Below, piece by piece: positions 52,768 to 60,985 of a stretch of DNA of 64,000 nt. The position numbers were made by a program, and so were the translations under genes. The DNA comes from Idiomarina sp. (lineage in GTDB: Bacteria; Pseudomonadota; Gammaproteobacteria; Enterobacterales; Alteromonadaceae). The notes below the pieces were generated by a model. The model was given only the letters and a program-made list of their open reading frames with translations, was not told the origin of the DNA and made no database searches. The first letter of the stretch is position 1. Every line of letters begins with the position of its first letter. The stretch is from the NCBI GenBank assembly GCA_020831965.1, contig JAFIFP010000008.1, positions 88,399-152,398 of the forward strand, read 5' to 3'.

Positions 52768-53448
52768 TCAGGCCGTCGTCACTGGGGTCGGCAAGACCTG
52801 CCGAAACCAAGTTGCAATATCTTGAATCTGCGGCCCACACAATTGATGCGCCATCGGATAGGTTTGGTACTGAAGATGGTAGCCACGCTCAGTCAGCCAC
52901 GCTTTCGCTTGTTCACCCAAGCTCACCGGGACTATCGGATCATGAGTTCCATGCTGAACTAACAGCGGCGTTTTGGCTTGCACCGGATTGACAGTGATGG
53001 AGTCTTTAGTCGCTAAATAGGTCGAAAGCGCCATGATGCCAGCAAGTGGCTTGTCGAATGTCAGACCTGCTTCATAGGCGACCGCACCGCCCTGTGAGAA
53101 GCCTGCCAAGACAATACGTTCGGCCGGAATACCACGGGCAATTTCTCGTTCAATCAACGCATGAGCGGCAGCGGCTGAGGCGCGCAGTTGCGCTTCATCC
53201 ACGCTCCGTTCAATCGACATTTCTAAAATGTCGTACCACGCAGGCATCCGCATACCGTTATTAATGGTGACCGGCAACTGTGGTGCGTGCGGGAAAACAA
53301 ACCGTGTATGAACACCGGGGGCGCTTTGTAGATGGGGTACGACAGGTTCAAAATCATGACCATCAGCACCCAAGCCGTGGAGCCAAATGACACTACTATT
53401 TGCAGCCTCTGCTGGCTTCACTTCCACACAAGGTAAAACGTTACTCAT
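52768..53448 (-). CDS. Carboxylesterase / lysophospholipase (YpfH/acyl-protein-thioesterase type)
   Basis: 226 residues, alpha/beta hydrolase of the esterase D/phospholipase group: WLHGLGADGHDF oxyanion region, nucleophile S118 in GFSQGGAVAYEA, Asp in HGTHDPIVP, and His in MAHQLC. Cytoplasmic; cleaves short acyl esters, natural substrate unknown. Sits 11 nt upstream of the S9 peptidase gene. Confidence 0.93.
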   Translation of the reverse strand: MSNVLPCVEVKPAEAANSSVIWLHGLGADGHDFEPVVPHLQSAPGVHTRFVFPHAPQLPVTINNGMRMPAWYDILEMSIERSVDEAQLRASAAAAHALIEREIARGIPAERIVLAGFSQGGAVAYEAGLTFDKPLAGIMALSTYLATKDSITVNPVQAKTPLLVQHGTHDPIVPVSLGEQAKAWLTERGYHLQYQTYPMAHQLCGPQIQDIATWFRQVLPTPVTTA

Positions 53449-53477
53449 GAACTATCTCTTCCTTTAACAACAACGGG

Positions 53478-53891
53478 CTACTTTACCAACTCGGTTGTAA
53501 TGCTTAAATCGGGATTGGTAAGGGTTTTATGCACCGGGCATTTGTTCGCAATATCGAGAAGTCGGTCGCGTTGCGCTTGATCAAGGTCACCCTCAAGTGT
53601 CACATCACGCACAATACATTCTTTACCATCTTGGTCTTTGCCGTGACTCAGGTTTACCGTCACTTTTTCCAAGGGCCATTCTTTGCGTTTGGCATACATA
53701 CGCAGGGTCATGGAGGTGCAAGCACCCAGCCCTGCCAATACCATTTCCATCGGCGCAGGGCCTTCATCGGCACCACCTAGCGACTCGGGTTCATCCGCCA
53801 GCCACAAATGGCGATGCGTGGTCACCTGTTGTGTATAAGGTGCAATTTTCTCTTCAACTCGAACACAGCCTTCCGCCACGTCGTGACTCAT
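53478..53891 (-). CDS. OsmC-family peroxiredoxin-like protein
   Basis: 137 residues of the OsmC/YhfA type, with the two redox cysteines in LGACTSMTLRMYA (about 60) and NKCPVHKTL (about 116). Members reduce organic hydroperoxides, though this subgroup (YhfA-like) is poorly characterised. Followed after 29 nt by the esterase gene. Confidence 0.92.
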   Translation of the reverse strand: MSHDVAEGCVRVEEKIAPYTQQVTTHRHLWLADEPESLGGADEGPAPMEMVLAGLGACTSMTLRMYAKRKEWPLEKVTVNLSHGKDQDGKECIVRDVTLEGDLDQAQRDRLLDIANKCPVHKTLTNPDLSITTELVK

Positions 53892-53995
53892 CTTCTACCC
53901 CTTTTTAATCAGTGAATTACTGACCCTGCCAGCGTTACACAAGACCCTAACGCTACCCTAGCACCTCGGCCCATGCAAAATTTTTCAGGCCGACT

Positions 53996-54025
53996 CTTGA
54001 AAAATCTCGATGAGTTCATAGATCA
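53996..54025 (+). promoter_or_regulatory. Candidate sigma-32 promoter (-35 only clear) for the small heat-shock gene
   Basis: CTTGAAA at 53996-54002 matches the sigma-32 -35 consensus exactly. The matching -10 (CCCCATNT) is not found; TTCATAGA at about 54015-54022 is only a weak fit. Reported because rpoH is in this window and the downstream gene is a classical sigma-32 target. Confidence 0.45.
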
Positions 54026-54040
54026 AGTATTGCAGAGGGT

Positions 54041-54108
54041 GGGTCTCTATGAGAACGCCCTAGACTGCAAGGTCATTAAACCAATATCGCTCAAAAGAGG
54101 ATATCACG
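54041..54108 (+). promoter_or_regulatory. ROSE-like RNA thermometer in the small heat-shock gene leader
   Basis: The SD-containing hairpin pairs AUAUCGCU (54084-54091) with AGGAUAU (54098-54104) across the loop CAAAAG, base-paired throughout except for one bulged G (54089). That is the defining feature of ROSE elements: a UYGCU anti-SD strand with a bulged G opposite AGGA. The AGGA at 54098-54101 is 7 nt from the ATG. A second hairpin upstream (GGG 54041-54043 and CTC with GAG 54051-54053 and CCC 54058-54060) fits the multi-hairpin layout. Confidence 0.75.
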
Positions 54109-54564
54109 ATGAATACTATTGATTTAACTCCGTTATACCGCAGCAGTGTCGGCTTCGATCGCTTAGCATCCATGCTCGACAACGCCTTACGAGGCGACAC
54201 CAGTACTGGCGGTTACCCCCCATATAACATCGAAGCCACGGGTGAAAACCAATACTGCATTACCATTGCAGTCGCGGGCTTCGAAGAGGAAGAACTCGAC
54301 CTCCAAGTCGAACGCGGTGTGCTGACCGTGCGCGGCAAAAAGGCGCAGGATGACACGGAGCGCAAGTACCTCTATCAAGGCATTGCCGCTCGCGCCTTCG
54401 AACGTAAGTTCAATCTTGCAGAGCATGTGGAAGTCACCGATGCAGAGCTGCGCAATGGCCTGTTGAATATTCACTTAGTGAAAGAAATTCCGGAAGCCAT
54501 GAAGGCTCGGAGTATTGCAATTAAGACCACTGAGCGCGTGCTTGAGGACAAAAGCTCTAGCTAG
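54109..54564 (+). CDS. ibpA: Small heat-shock protein of the Hsp20/IbpA family
   Basis: 151 residues: N-terminal arm with SVGFDRL, an alpha-crystallin domain at about 38-130 (YNIEATGENQYCITIAVAGFEEEELDL, the GVLTVRGKK strand, LAEHVEVTDAELRNGLLNIHL), and a short tail; the family IxI motif appears as RSIAIK. ATP-independent holdase. Length and the GIAARAFERKFNLAE segment fit IbpA/B. Regulation: sigma-32-like -35 at 53996 and a ROSE-like thermometer in its leader. Confidence 0.95.
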   Translation: MNTIDLTPLYRSSVGFDRLASMLDNALRGDTSTGGYPPYNIEATGENQYCITIAVAGFEEEELDLQVERGVLTVRGKKAQDDTERKYLYQGIAARAFERKFNLAEHVEVTDAELRNGLLNIHLVKEIPEAMKARSIAIKTTERVLEDKSSS

Positions 54565-54601
54565 ACCCCCTGCCTTGCTTAGTGACAACAATGTGTGTGA
54601 G

Positions 54602-54631
54602 AAGCCCCGGACTTAGCCGGGGCTTTTTTTG
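54602..54631 (+). terminator. Rho-independent terminator after the small heat-shock gene
   Basis: AAGCCCCGG-ACTTAG-CCGGGGCTT followed by TTTTTT. About 38 nt after the stop. Confidence 0.88.
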
Positions 54632-54648
54632 ACCTTGAGACTAATGAC

Positions 54649-56226
54649 TTACTCTTCTGGGTAACGCTTGACCCACTCTGTCAGCATTCGTACACCGTAG
54701 CCTGTTGCGCCGCGTGGGTGAATTCCTGAGTCTCCATCCACTAGCGCATTCCCGGCCATATCGATATGCACCCATGGAGTGTCGCCAACGAACCGCTGCA
54801 ACAGCATAGCGCCAGCGCTCGCACCCGGCGCACCTGTGTTCTTCATATCAGCAATTCGACTCTCAATAGCCCCCTCGAACGCAGGATCGAGTGGTAAACG
54901 CCAAACTCGCTCTTGCGTGAGTTCACCCGCTTCCGTCAAGGTCCGCAAGATTGTGTCGTGTTCACTAAAAATGGCGGAAAATGCCGTCCCCACTGCAGTT
55001 ACTTTTGCACCGGTGAGTGTGGCAATGTCAGCCATTGCGCGCGGATTAAAGTGTTCACGGGCATACCAAAGGCCGTCCGCTAGGATCAAACGGCCTTCAG
55101 CATCAGTATTTGCAACTTCGATGGTTAAACCTGAGCCAGTGGTTACCACATCACCCGGCAGATAAGCTTCACCTGAAATCATATTCAAAGACAGAGGTAC
55201 TACACCGACCACGTTTACAGTCGCCCGTTGTCCTGCGAGTGCTTTAACAGCACCAACCACAGCGGCGCCACCAGCTTTGTCAGTTTGCATACGCAAAATC
55301 GATGCGGCATCCGTTTTCAAGTTATAGCCACCGGTATCGAACGTATTGCCTTTACCAACAAGTGCGATTGGCCGCTGGTCACTGCCACGATAATGCGCCA
55401 CCAATAAGTGCGCCTTATGCTGACTGCCTTGGCTTACACCATAAAGTGCGCCCATGCCCAAAGCTTTCACTTCCTCTGGCCCAAGAATGGTCACTTCCAC
55501 GCCCAACGGCTCGAGCGCTTGACGGGCGTATTCTGCAAATGCGGCTGGATAACCGTCACTGCCAGGTAAATTCGTCAGTTCCCGAGCGAGGAACACGCCT
55601 TGCGCCAGCGCCTGCAACTCAGCAAACTCTGATTGCGCTTGCGAACGGCTTGCCACACGCCAATGATAATTCTGCGCAGGCCGAGCCGATGGCGCACTCA
55701 TCAGGCGATCAAAGCGGTAGTTGCGTAATTCCACGCCATGGCTCAAAGCCGCCAAAATTCGCCCGTTGTACACTGGGTTACTAATCAATCGACCATCCAC
55801 AGTAATGGCCTCAGCACTGGAACGGTTAATGGTTGCCGCAAGCGCAGCACCATAGGTCTCCACATCCGCTCTGCTCACATCACTTGGATCACCGACACCA
55901 ATCACAATAAGCCGATCTACGTTTAAGCCTGCAGGAGCAAGAATGGTCGCTTGCTGCCCTTTTCGGCCGGTAAAGTCTGCCGCAGCAAGAGCGCGCTGCA
56001 CATGCTCACGAGTGTTAGTTGACCAATCAGACAACACAACTTCAGCACCCTCCGGCACGGGCAAGACTAAGGTGTCTGCGCGTTCCGCAGCGCTTTGACT
56101 CACCGAATAAGTGGTATTGAGATAGCTAGTTACAAACGGATTTTCAAATTGCGCACTTGCCGTGCTGCTCATACCAGCCAACGCGCCTGCGAATGCCAAC
56201 GCTTTGAGAGATGCTTTAAACTTCAT
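54649..56226 (-). CDS. Exported M17-family leucyl aminopeptidase
   Basis: 525 residues from ATG 56226 (GAGG 8 nt upstream). A signal peptide (about 1-26, ASA-Q) precedes an M17 N-terminal domain and a catalytic domain with GKGNTFDTGGYNLK (metal Lys and Asp), DKAGGAAVVGA, and the hallmark NTDAEGRLILADGL. Most M17 enzymes (PepA) are cytoplasmic; this one is predicted to act in the periplasm. It would suit final trimming of peptides released by the S46 and S9 enzymes. Confidence 0.92.
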   Translation of the reverse strand: MKFKASLKALAFAGALAGMSSTASAQFENPFVTSYLNTTYSVSQSAAERADTLVLPVPEGAEVVLSDWSTNTREHVQRALAAADFTGRKGQQATILAPAGLNVDRLIVIGVGDPSDVSRADVETYGAALAATINRSSAEAITVDGRLISNPVYNGRILAALSHGVELRNYRFDRLMSAPSARPAQNYHWRVASRSQAQSEFAELQALAQGVFLARELTNLPGSDGYPAAFAEYARQALEPLGVEVTILGPEEVKALGMGALYGVSQGSQHKAHLLVAHYRGSDQRPIALVGKGNTFDTGGYNLKTDAASILRMQTDKAGGAAVVGAVKALAGQRATVNVVGVVPLSLNMISGEAYLPGDVVTTGSGLTIEVANTDAEGRLILADGLWYAREHFNPRAMADIATLTGAKVTAVGTAFSAIFSEHDTILRTLTEAGELTQERVWRLPLDPAFEGAIESRIADMKNTGAPGASAGAMLLQRFVGDTPWVHIDMAGNALVDGDSGIHPRGATGYGVRMLTEWVKRYPEE

Positions 56227-56425
56227 AAATAGGACCTCGTTTAATAGACTCTTGATTAAACCAAAATTGAACAAAAGAAGAGTTCCAGAGTCCGACTTCA
56301 GCACATCGATTGCAAGACCTTTGAGATCAATCGCCAATTTTGGCCTTTCAGAGGCTTCCATGGTGTTTTTCGGACGCCTGATCAAGTACCCTATAGCCAA
56401 TATGTATTAAGTAAGGATTGGAGTT

Positions 56426-57085
56426 ATGACGAGAGCATGGTTTAAGCTCAGCGCAGTCGGCGCCGCTCTGTGTTTTTCTGCCACCGCAGCAGCTAATGGC
56501 GGACATTTTTTAGTTGATGATGCTTACACTGTCGACGTGGGTTCATGCCAAGCAGAGAATTGGGTCTCTCGCCAAGGCTCTGGCTCGAACTTCAATGTAC
56601 TACCCGCCTGTGAAGTGTTTGCAGGTATCGAAGTCTCAATGCCGATCCGCTATCTGACTAGCCGTGGCAAAATTGCTTCTCTGGGTTTCGAAGCGAAACG
56701 GACTATTGGCAGTGGCCTCGGCGGCGATTGGGCGATTAGTGCAGGCGTTGAAGGCAACATGCTGAACGAAAGCTGGGCAAGTGCGTTTGTGAACGTACCC
56801 TACAGCGTTGCGCTCGGCTCGCGCTTTAGTATGCATTTAAATGCCGGTGCGGAATATGACCGCCCTGCCGATGAGTGGAATCCAACTTGGGGTACAGCTC
56901 TGACGTTCCACAACACAGCAAGCAATGACTTAATTGTTGAAGCTGCGGCAACACGTGGTGAAAGTGTCACAGCCCGTTTCGGCAGCCGTTGGCAATTGCG
57001 CCGCATCGATCTTGATGCCAGCATTGCACGCGATTTCGAGAACAAAGAAAACCTATTTATTATTGGTTTTAACTTCGTTTTCTAA
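56426..57085 (+). CDS. Hypothetical outer-membrane beta-barrel protein
   Basis: 219 residues with a signal peptide (about 1-23, TAAA-N). The mature part has beta-barrel periodicity, with alternating aromatic/hydrophobic strands, and a terminal Phe (IGFNFVF). A CQAE/ACEV cysteine pair is conserved near the N-terminus. No specific family recognised. Followed by a strong terminator. Confidence 0.72.
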   Translation: MTRAWFKLSAVGAALCFSATAAANGGHFLVDDAYTVDVGSCQAENWVSRQGSGSNFNVLPACEVFAGIEVSMPIRYLTSRGKIASLGFEAKRTIGSGLGGDWAISAGVEGNMLNESWASAFVNVPYSVALGSRFSMHLNAGAEYDRPADEWNPTWGTALTFHNTASNDLIVEAAATRGESVTARFGSRWQLRRIDLDASIARDFENKENLFIIGFNFVF

Positions 57086-57107
57086 ACTGATACTTTCGGC
57101 TTTTGAG

Positions 57108-57142
57108 AACCGCGCTTTCGGAATTCCCGAGCGCGGTTTTTT
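57108..57142 (+). terminator. Rho-independent terminator
   Basis: AACCGCGCT (57108-57116) pairs with AGCGCGGTT (57130-57138), followed by TTTT. Serves the barrel gene; the opposite strand could be used by the LpxH-like gene that ends at 57177. Confidence 0.82.
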
Positions 57143-57176
57143 ATATCGCCTTGATCCATCTCCACATCCCCTCTAG

Positions 57177-57980
57177 TTAAGCTGCTTCCGCAGCTCTGGT
57201 GCGCGAAGGCTTCGGTTGTTTCGCTACTGCCATATCTGCATCGGTCCAACGCATAAGTGATAGCTCACCATCAGGGTGCTCCACGAGCGCAGTACAATTT
57301 TCCACCCAATCCCCGTCATTGGCATAAATAAGCCCACCACTCACCACAATTTCAGGATGATGAATATGACCGCAGACAATGCCGTCTAATCCACGCTTTT
57401 GCGCTTCTTGAAGTGCTGCACTTCGATACCGAGCAATGAGTCGATCGGCTTGGCTCACGTGGGCTTTAATATATGCAGACAAGGACCAGTAATATTTACC
57501 AAACCGGCTGCGTACACTATTGATAGAACGATTAAGCCAAAGCAAGAAGGTATATAGATGTTCACCTAGCCAAGTTAACCAACGTCCGTGGCACGTCGCG
57601 CCGTCAAACTCGTCGCCATGCACCACAAGTAAGCGCTTACCCGCCGCCGTTACATGAATTGCTTTGCGTTGAATCCGAATCTTCGCGACATCTGGGTGAC
57701 GATAGCGGCGCATCACACCATCATGATTCCCTGGAATATAAATGACTTCTGTACCACCTTGCGCCAGCTGCAAGATTTTCTGCAGCACCGAATGATGACT
57801 CGCGGGCCAAAACATTTGGCGTTCCATCGCCCAGAGGTCAACGATATCACCCACCAAGTAAATGCGTTCTGCCCGAACGCGGGCAAGTAATTGCAAAAGG
57901 AATTCCGCCTTACAGTCTTTAGAACCCAAATGCACATCTGAGATAAACAAGGTACGAACAGATTGGATGCGAGGTGCCAT
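57177..57980 (-). CDS. LpxH-like UDP-2,3-diacylglucosamine diphosphatase family metallophosphoesterase
   Basis: 267 residues with metal-binding motifs in the expected order: SDVHLGS (about 14-20), VGDIVDLW, PGNHDGV, VVHGDEFD and GHIHHPE. This is the LpxH/LpxH2-like calcineurin fold that removes UMP from UDP-2,3-diacylglucosamine in lipid A biosynthesis. A canonical LpxH elsewhere in the genome cannot be ruled out, so the exact substrate is uncertain. Monocistronic. Confidence 0.88.
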   Translation of the reverse strand: MAPRIQSVRTLFISDVHLGSKDCKAEFLLQLLARVRAERIYLVGDIVDLWAMERQMFWPASHHSVLQKILQLAQGGTEVIYIPGNHDGVMRRYRHPDVAKIRIQRKAIHVTAAGKRLLVVHGDEFDGATCHGRWLTWLGEHLYTFLLWLNRSINSVRSRFGKYYWSLSAYIKAHVSQADRLIARYRSAALQEAQKRGLDGIVCGHIHHPEIVVSGGLIYANDGDWVENCTALVEHPDGELSLMRWTDADMAVAKQPKPSRTRAAEAA

Positions 57981-58112
57981 GCCAAACTCCCGGTTGTGGG
58001 TTTGACCAAGGATGCACTCTCGATATGAACTGAACTTGACAGCTTCGGGAAGATTTCATGACAACCGCCGCGGTTTGGCAAGTCGCTCATCATAAAACTG
58101 TCATAGAAGAGG

Positions 58113-60890
58113 CTAGTTCGCGTTGTAGGTCTCTTGCAAGTGACCCAACATAGCGTCGATTTGTACTTCTGGCACTGGACGGTTAATCCAAAACCCTTGG
58201 AAGGTGTCACAGCCTTGTGCGGCTAATAGTTGGAGTTGTGCTTCGGTTTCCACGCCTTCGGCAGTGACTTCGAGATCGAGTGACTGACCAAGTGAAATTA
58301 TGGTGCGTGTAAGTGAGCGCCCACTTGCACTTAAACTTATGGCCTGCACAAAGGATTGGTCGATTTTGATCTTATCGAGCGGCAAGCGATTCAGATAACT
58401 TAAACTCGAATAGCCGGTACCAAAGTCATCCAATGAGAAGCGCACACCGCGAGACTTCAGCTCCGCCATTTTCGCTATAGCGTCCTCGGTCTCAGTGAGC
58501 AACATAGACTCCGTAATTTCCAACACGAGATGCGTTGGGCTCGCGCCTGTCATTTGCAAGGTGTCCAAAACACTCGCGACAAAGTTCGGTGACCGCAGTT
58601 GGCGCACACTAATGTTCACCGCAACAGTCCAGTCTCGCCGCGTGGAGTCGCGATGCCAACGCACCATCTGCTCAGAAGCTTCGGTAAGGATCCAATCACC
58701 AAGAGCAATGATATCGCCTGTGTCTTCAGCAACGGGAATAAATTCTGCGGGGCTAATCATGCCTCGCACCGGATGCTGCCAGCGCACTAAGGCCTCGACG
58801 CCACGTACGCCGCAGCGTTCGTCCACCTGCAGTTGATAATGTAACTCCAATTCATTCTCAGTAATCGCGCGATGGAGGTCACGGCGAATCTCAGAACGGC
58901 TAGCGAGCAGTGCTTGAATGTCTTCGTCGAAGAATACCTGCGTATTCCGTCCTGCGGCTTTCGCTTGATACATAGCTTGGTCAGCTTGTTGCAGCAACAT
59001 ATCAATATCTTTGGTCGCACTGTCCATCAGCGTAATGCCCACACTGCAGGTGAAACGATACGCTTCATTGTCTAGCTCAAACGGGCCATCGAGTTGTTGC
59101 ATAAGCTCCGATGAAATAGTTCGTGCTTGATTCGCAGCCTCAGTGGCAGACATTGAGAGCCCGGTCAGCACAACCAAAAACTCATCCCCGCTGAGACGGG
59201 CAAGGATATCTTGTTCTCTTACACTGAGCTGTAAACGCTCAGCCATGAGCTTAAGAACCTTGTCTCCAGACTCATGCCCAAGTGAATCATTTAGTGTCTT
59301 AAAGTTATCTAAGTCGATACACAACAGTGCTGCCGATTGCTTGCGCGACGCCATTTGGAGCATGAGATTAGACAAGCGCTCTCGCACTAAGCGGCGGTTC
59401 GGTAACTGAGTTAACGCATCATAGAATACGAGTTGATTGATTTGCTCTTCGGCGCGCTTCGTATCAGTTTCGTCAATAATGACGCCGTTCCAGAGCGGCG
59501 TTCCATCGGCTGATTGTGACGGGATCGACTGCACCTCGAGCCAACGAGTTTCGCCCTTTTGAATGAGCCGCCCTTTCCAACGGAAAGGACTGAGTTTTTT
59601 TGCGGCCTCTAGATTCAAGCGCAGGTAGTCCGCTCGATCATCAGGATGCACTAAGTGTTCAATGTGACCTAGCACCTCCCTTTCTGGTATATCGTCTGAG
59701 ACTCTCAGAATTTCGCGTGCACGCGGGCTGAGATACACCAACTCCCCGCCATCTAACCCAGTGGGCCCTAAACCACGTGCCTGATAAACGCCAATAGGAA
59801 TTAATCGAGTCAGTTCGTGGTATTGATCCAAGGAAGACCTAAGCTGCTTGTTCAAGGCCCGCAAGTCAGTGTCTGCCACATTCAATAGCCGGGCGGCGCG
59901 TTGATAACCGAACCACAACACGAATAACGAAACGATCCACACCAGAAGCGGTGTCAATAAGGCATAGCCCCACTCAGATAAGACTTCTGCGCGGTCTTTT
60001 AGAATAACAGTCGTCAATTCGTACTCAGGTACCTCTTCGGTCCACAAATAATAGGGACGCGAGTTACCGCTTAAATGAAACGGCCGCCGATACGACGAGA
60101 AGCCGGATTGAGTCGCAATAATGTGCTGCAAGCTGTCCGACACCGGCGTGTCATACAGTCGGTCACGACGCTCAGCCGTGCTGGGCATAGGGTGTAAGTA
60201 GGTCAGGTGACCGTCATCGCGCACTAGCGCAATTTCCACACCGTCACTCAGTTCCATATGAGCCCAAGTCGCTGCACCACCGTCGAGGCGAATACCCGCC
60301 ACCATCACGGCAATAACTTCACCCGCGTCGTTCAAAATGGGCGAACGTATGGAAATGAGCCACTCTTGCAGTGGCGCAAAGAACCGCGGGCGGCCTAGCT
60401 GGAAAATACCCTGCTCCACCACGACATCGAAGCCATCACGCTGCTCCCTCGCCAAGGTCATTAAGTTCGGCAGGGGCGCCTGCAGATCACGTTGACTGGT
60501 GACCAGAAATTCGCCGTCGACATCAACTAACGCGTAGCCCATCATGGAGCCATGACTCTGCTGGATTCGCAGTAAATACTCTTCACCGACGCCAGGATTC
60601 TCGAGCGCCCCCCGATAGACTAGCTCTTGGCCAAGGGCTCTTAAAATAACGTCTTGAGAGGAGAGGTGACTGCGCAACCCTTGCACAAAGAGACTACTGA
60701 CATGCTGCATTTCTTGTTTTTGCACATTAATAGTGCGCGTCCAAGTAATGGCCACAGTCACAACTGCCACCATCAGCAGCATAACAATTGTGAGGCGAAC
60801 AAAAGTCCGCAGAATGCGGATGCGTTCTGGCGTCAGTGATCGCTTGCTTTCGCGAGATTGATTCCGTCGACTGGCTGCTGGTTGGATAAT
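58113..60890 (-). CDS. Membrane sensor PAS-GGDEF-EAL protein; probable ATT start
   Basis: Periplasmic sensor domain between two membrane helices (about residues 30-55 and 310-335, numbered from the proposed start), then PAS (about 365-475), GGDEF (about 485-650; ARLSGDEF) and EAL (about 665-915) with intact VEALVRW, VNISVRQL, LEITESML, LDDFGTG and IKIDQSF. The first ATG in frame is 60782, but starting there cuts into the first helix. The frame is open upstream to 60890, encoding a basic tail (SRRNQSRESKRS) and a full helix start, without any ATG/GTG/TTG. An ATT at 60888-60890 has AGG 5 nt before it and is the best start. If ATG is used the protein is 889 aa, otherwise 925. Confidence 0.9.
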   Translation of the reverse strand: MIQPAASRRNQSRESKRSLTPERIRILRTFVRLTIVMLLMVAVVTVAITWTRTINVQKQEMQHVSSLFVQGLRSHLSSQDVILRALGQELVYRGALENPGVGEEYLLRIQQSHGSMMGYALVDVDGEFLVTSQRDLQAPLPNLMTLAREQRDGFDVVVEQGIFQLGRPRFFAPLQEWLISIRSPILNDAGEVIAVMVAGIRLDGGAATWAHMELSDGVEIALVRDDGHLTYLHPMPSTAERRDRLYDTPVSDSLQHIIATQSGFSSYRRPFHLSGNSRPYYLWTEEVPEYELTTVILKDRAEVLSEWGYALLTPLLVWIVSLFVLWFGYQRAARLLNVADTDLRALNKQLRSSLDQYHELTRLIPIGVYQARGLGPTGLDGGELVYLSPRAREILRVSDDIPEREVLGHIEHLVHPDDRADYLRLNLEAAKKLSPFRWKGRLIQKGETRWLEVQSIPSQSADGTPLWNGVIIDETDTKRAEEQINQLVFYDALTQLPNRRLVRERLSNLMLQMASRKQSAALLCIDLDNFKTLNDSLGHESGDKVLKLMAERLQLSVREQDILARLSGDEFLVVLTGLSMSATEAANQARTISSELMQQLDGPFELDNEAYRFTCSVGITLMDSATKDIDMLLQQADQAMYQAKAAGRNTQVFFDEDIQALLASRSEIRRDLHRAITENELELHYQLQVDERCGVRGVEALVRWQHPVRGMISPAEFIPVAEDTGDIIALGDWILTEASEQMVRWHRDSTRRDWTVAVNISVRQLRSPNFVASVLDTLQMTGASPTHLVLEITESMLLTETEDAIAKMAELKSRGVRFSLDDFGTGYSSLSYLNRLPLDKIKIDQSFVQAISLSASGRSLTRTIISLGQSLDLEVTAEGVETEAQLQLLAAQGCDTFQGFWINRPVPEVQIDAMLGHLQETYNAN

Positions 60891-60985
60891 GGCTACCTCA
60901 TAACCCTCATCGACAACAGGAGAATGAACTCAACATACTCCCCTAGGTAGTGAGATTCAACACACTATTCTTTTTGTCATATCAC

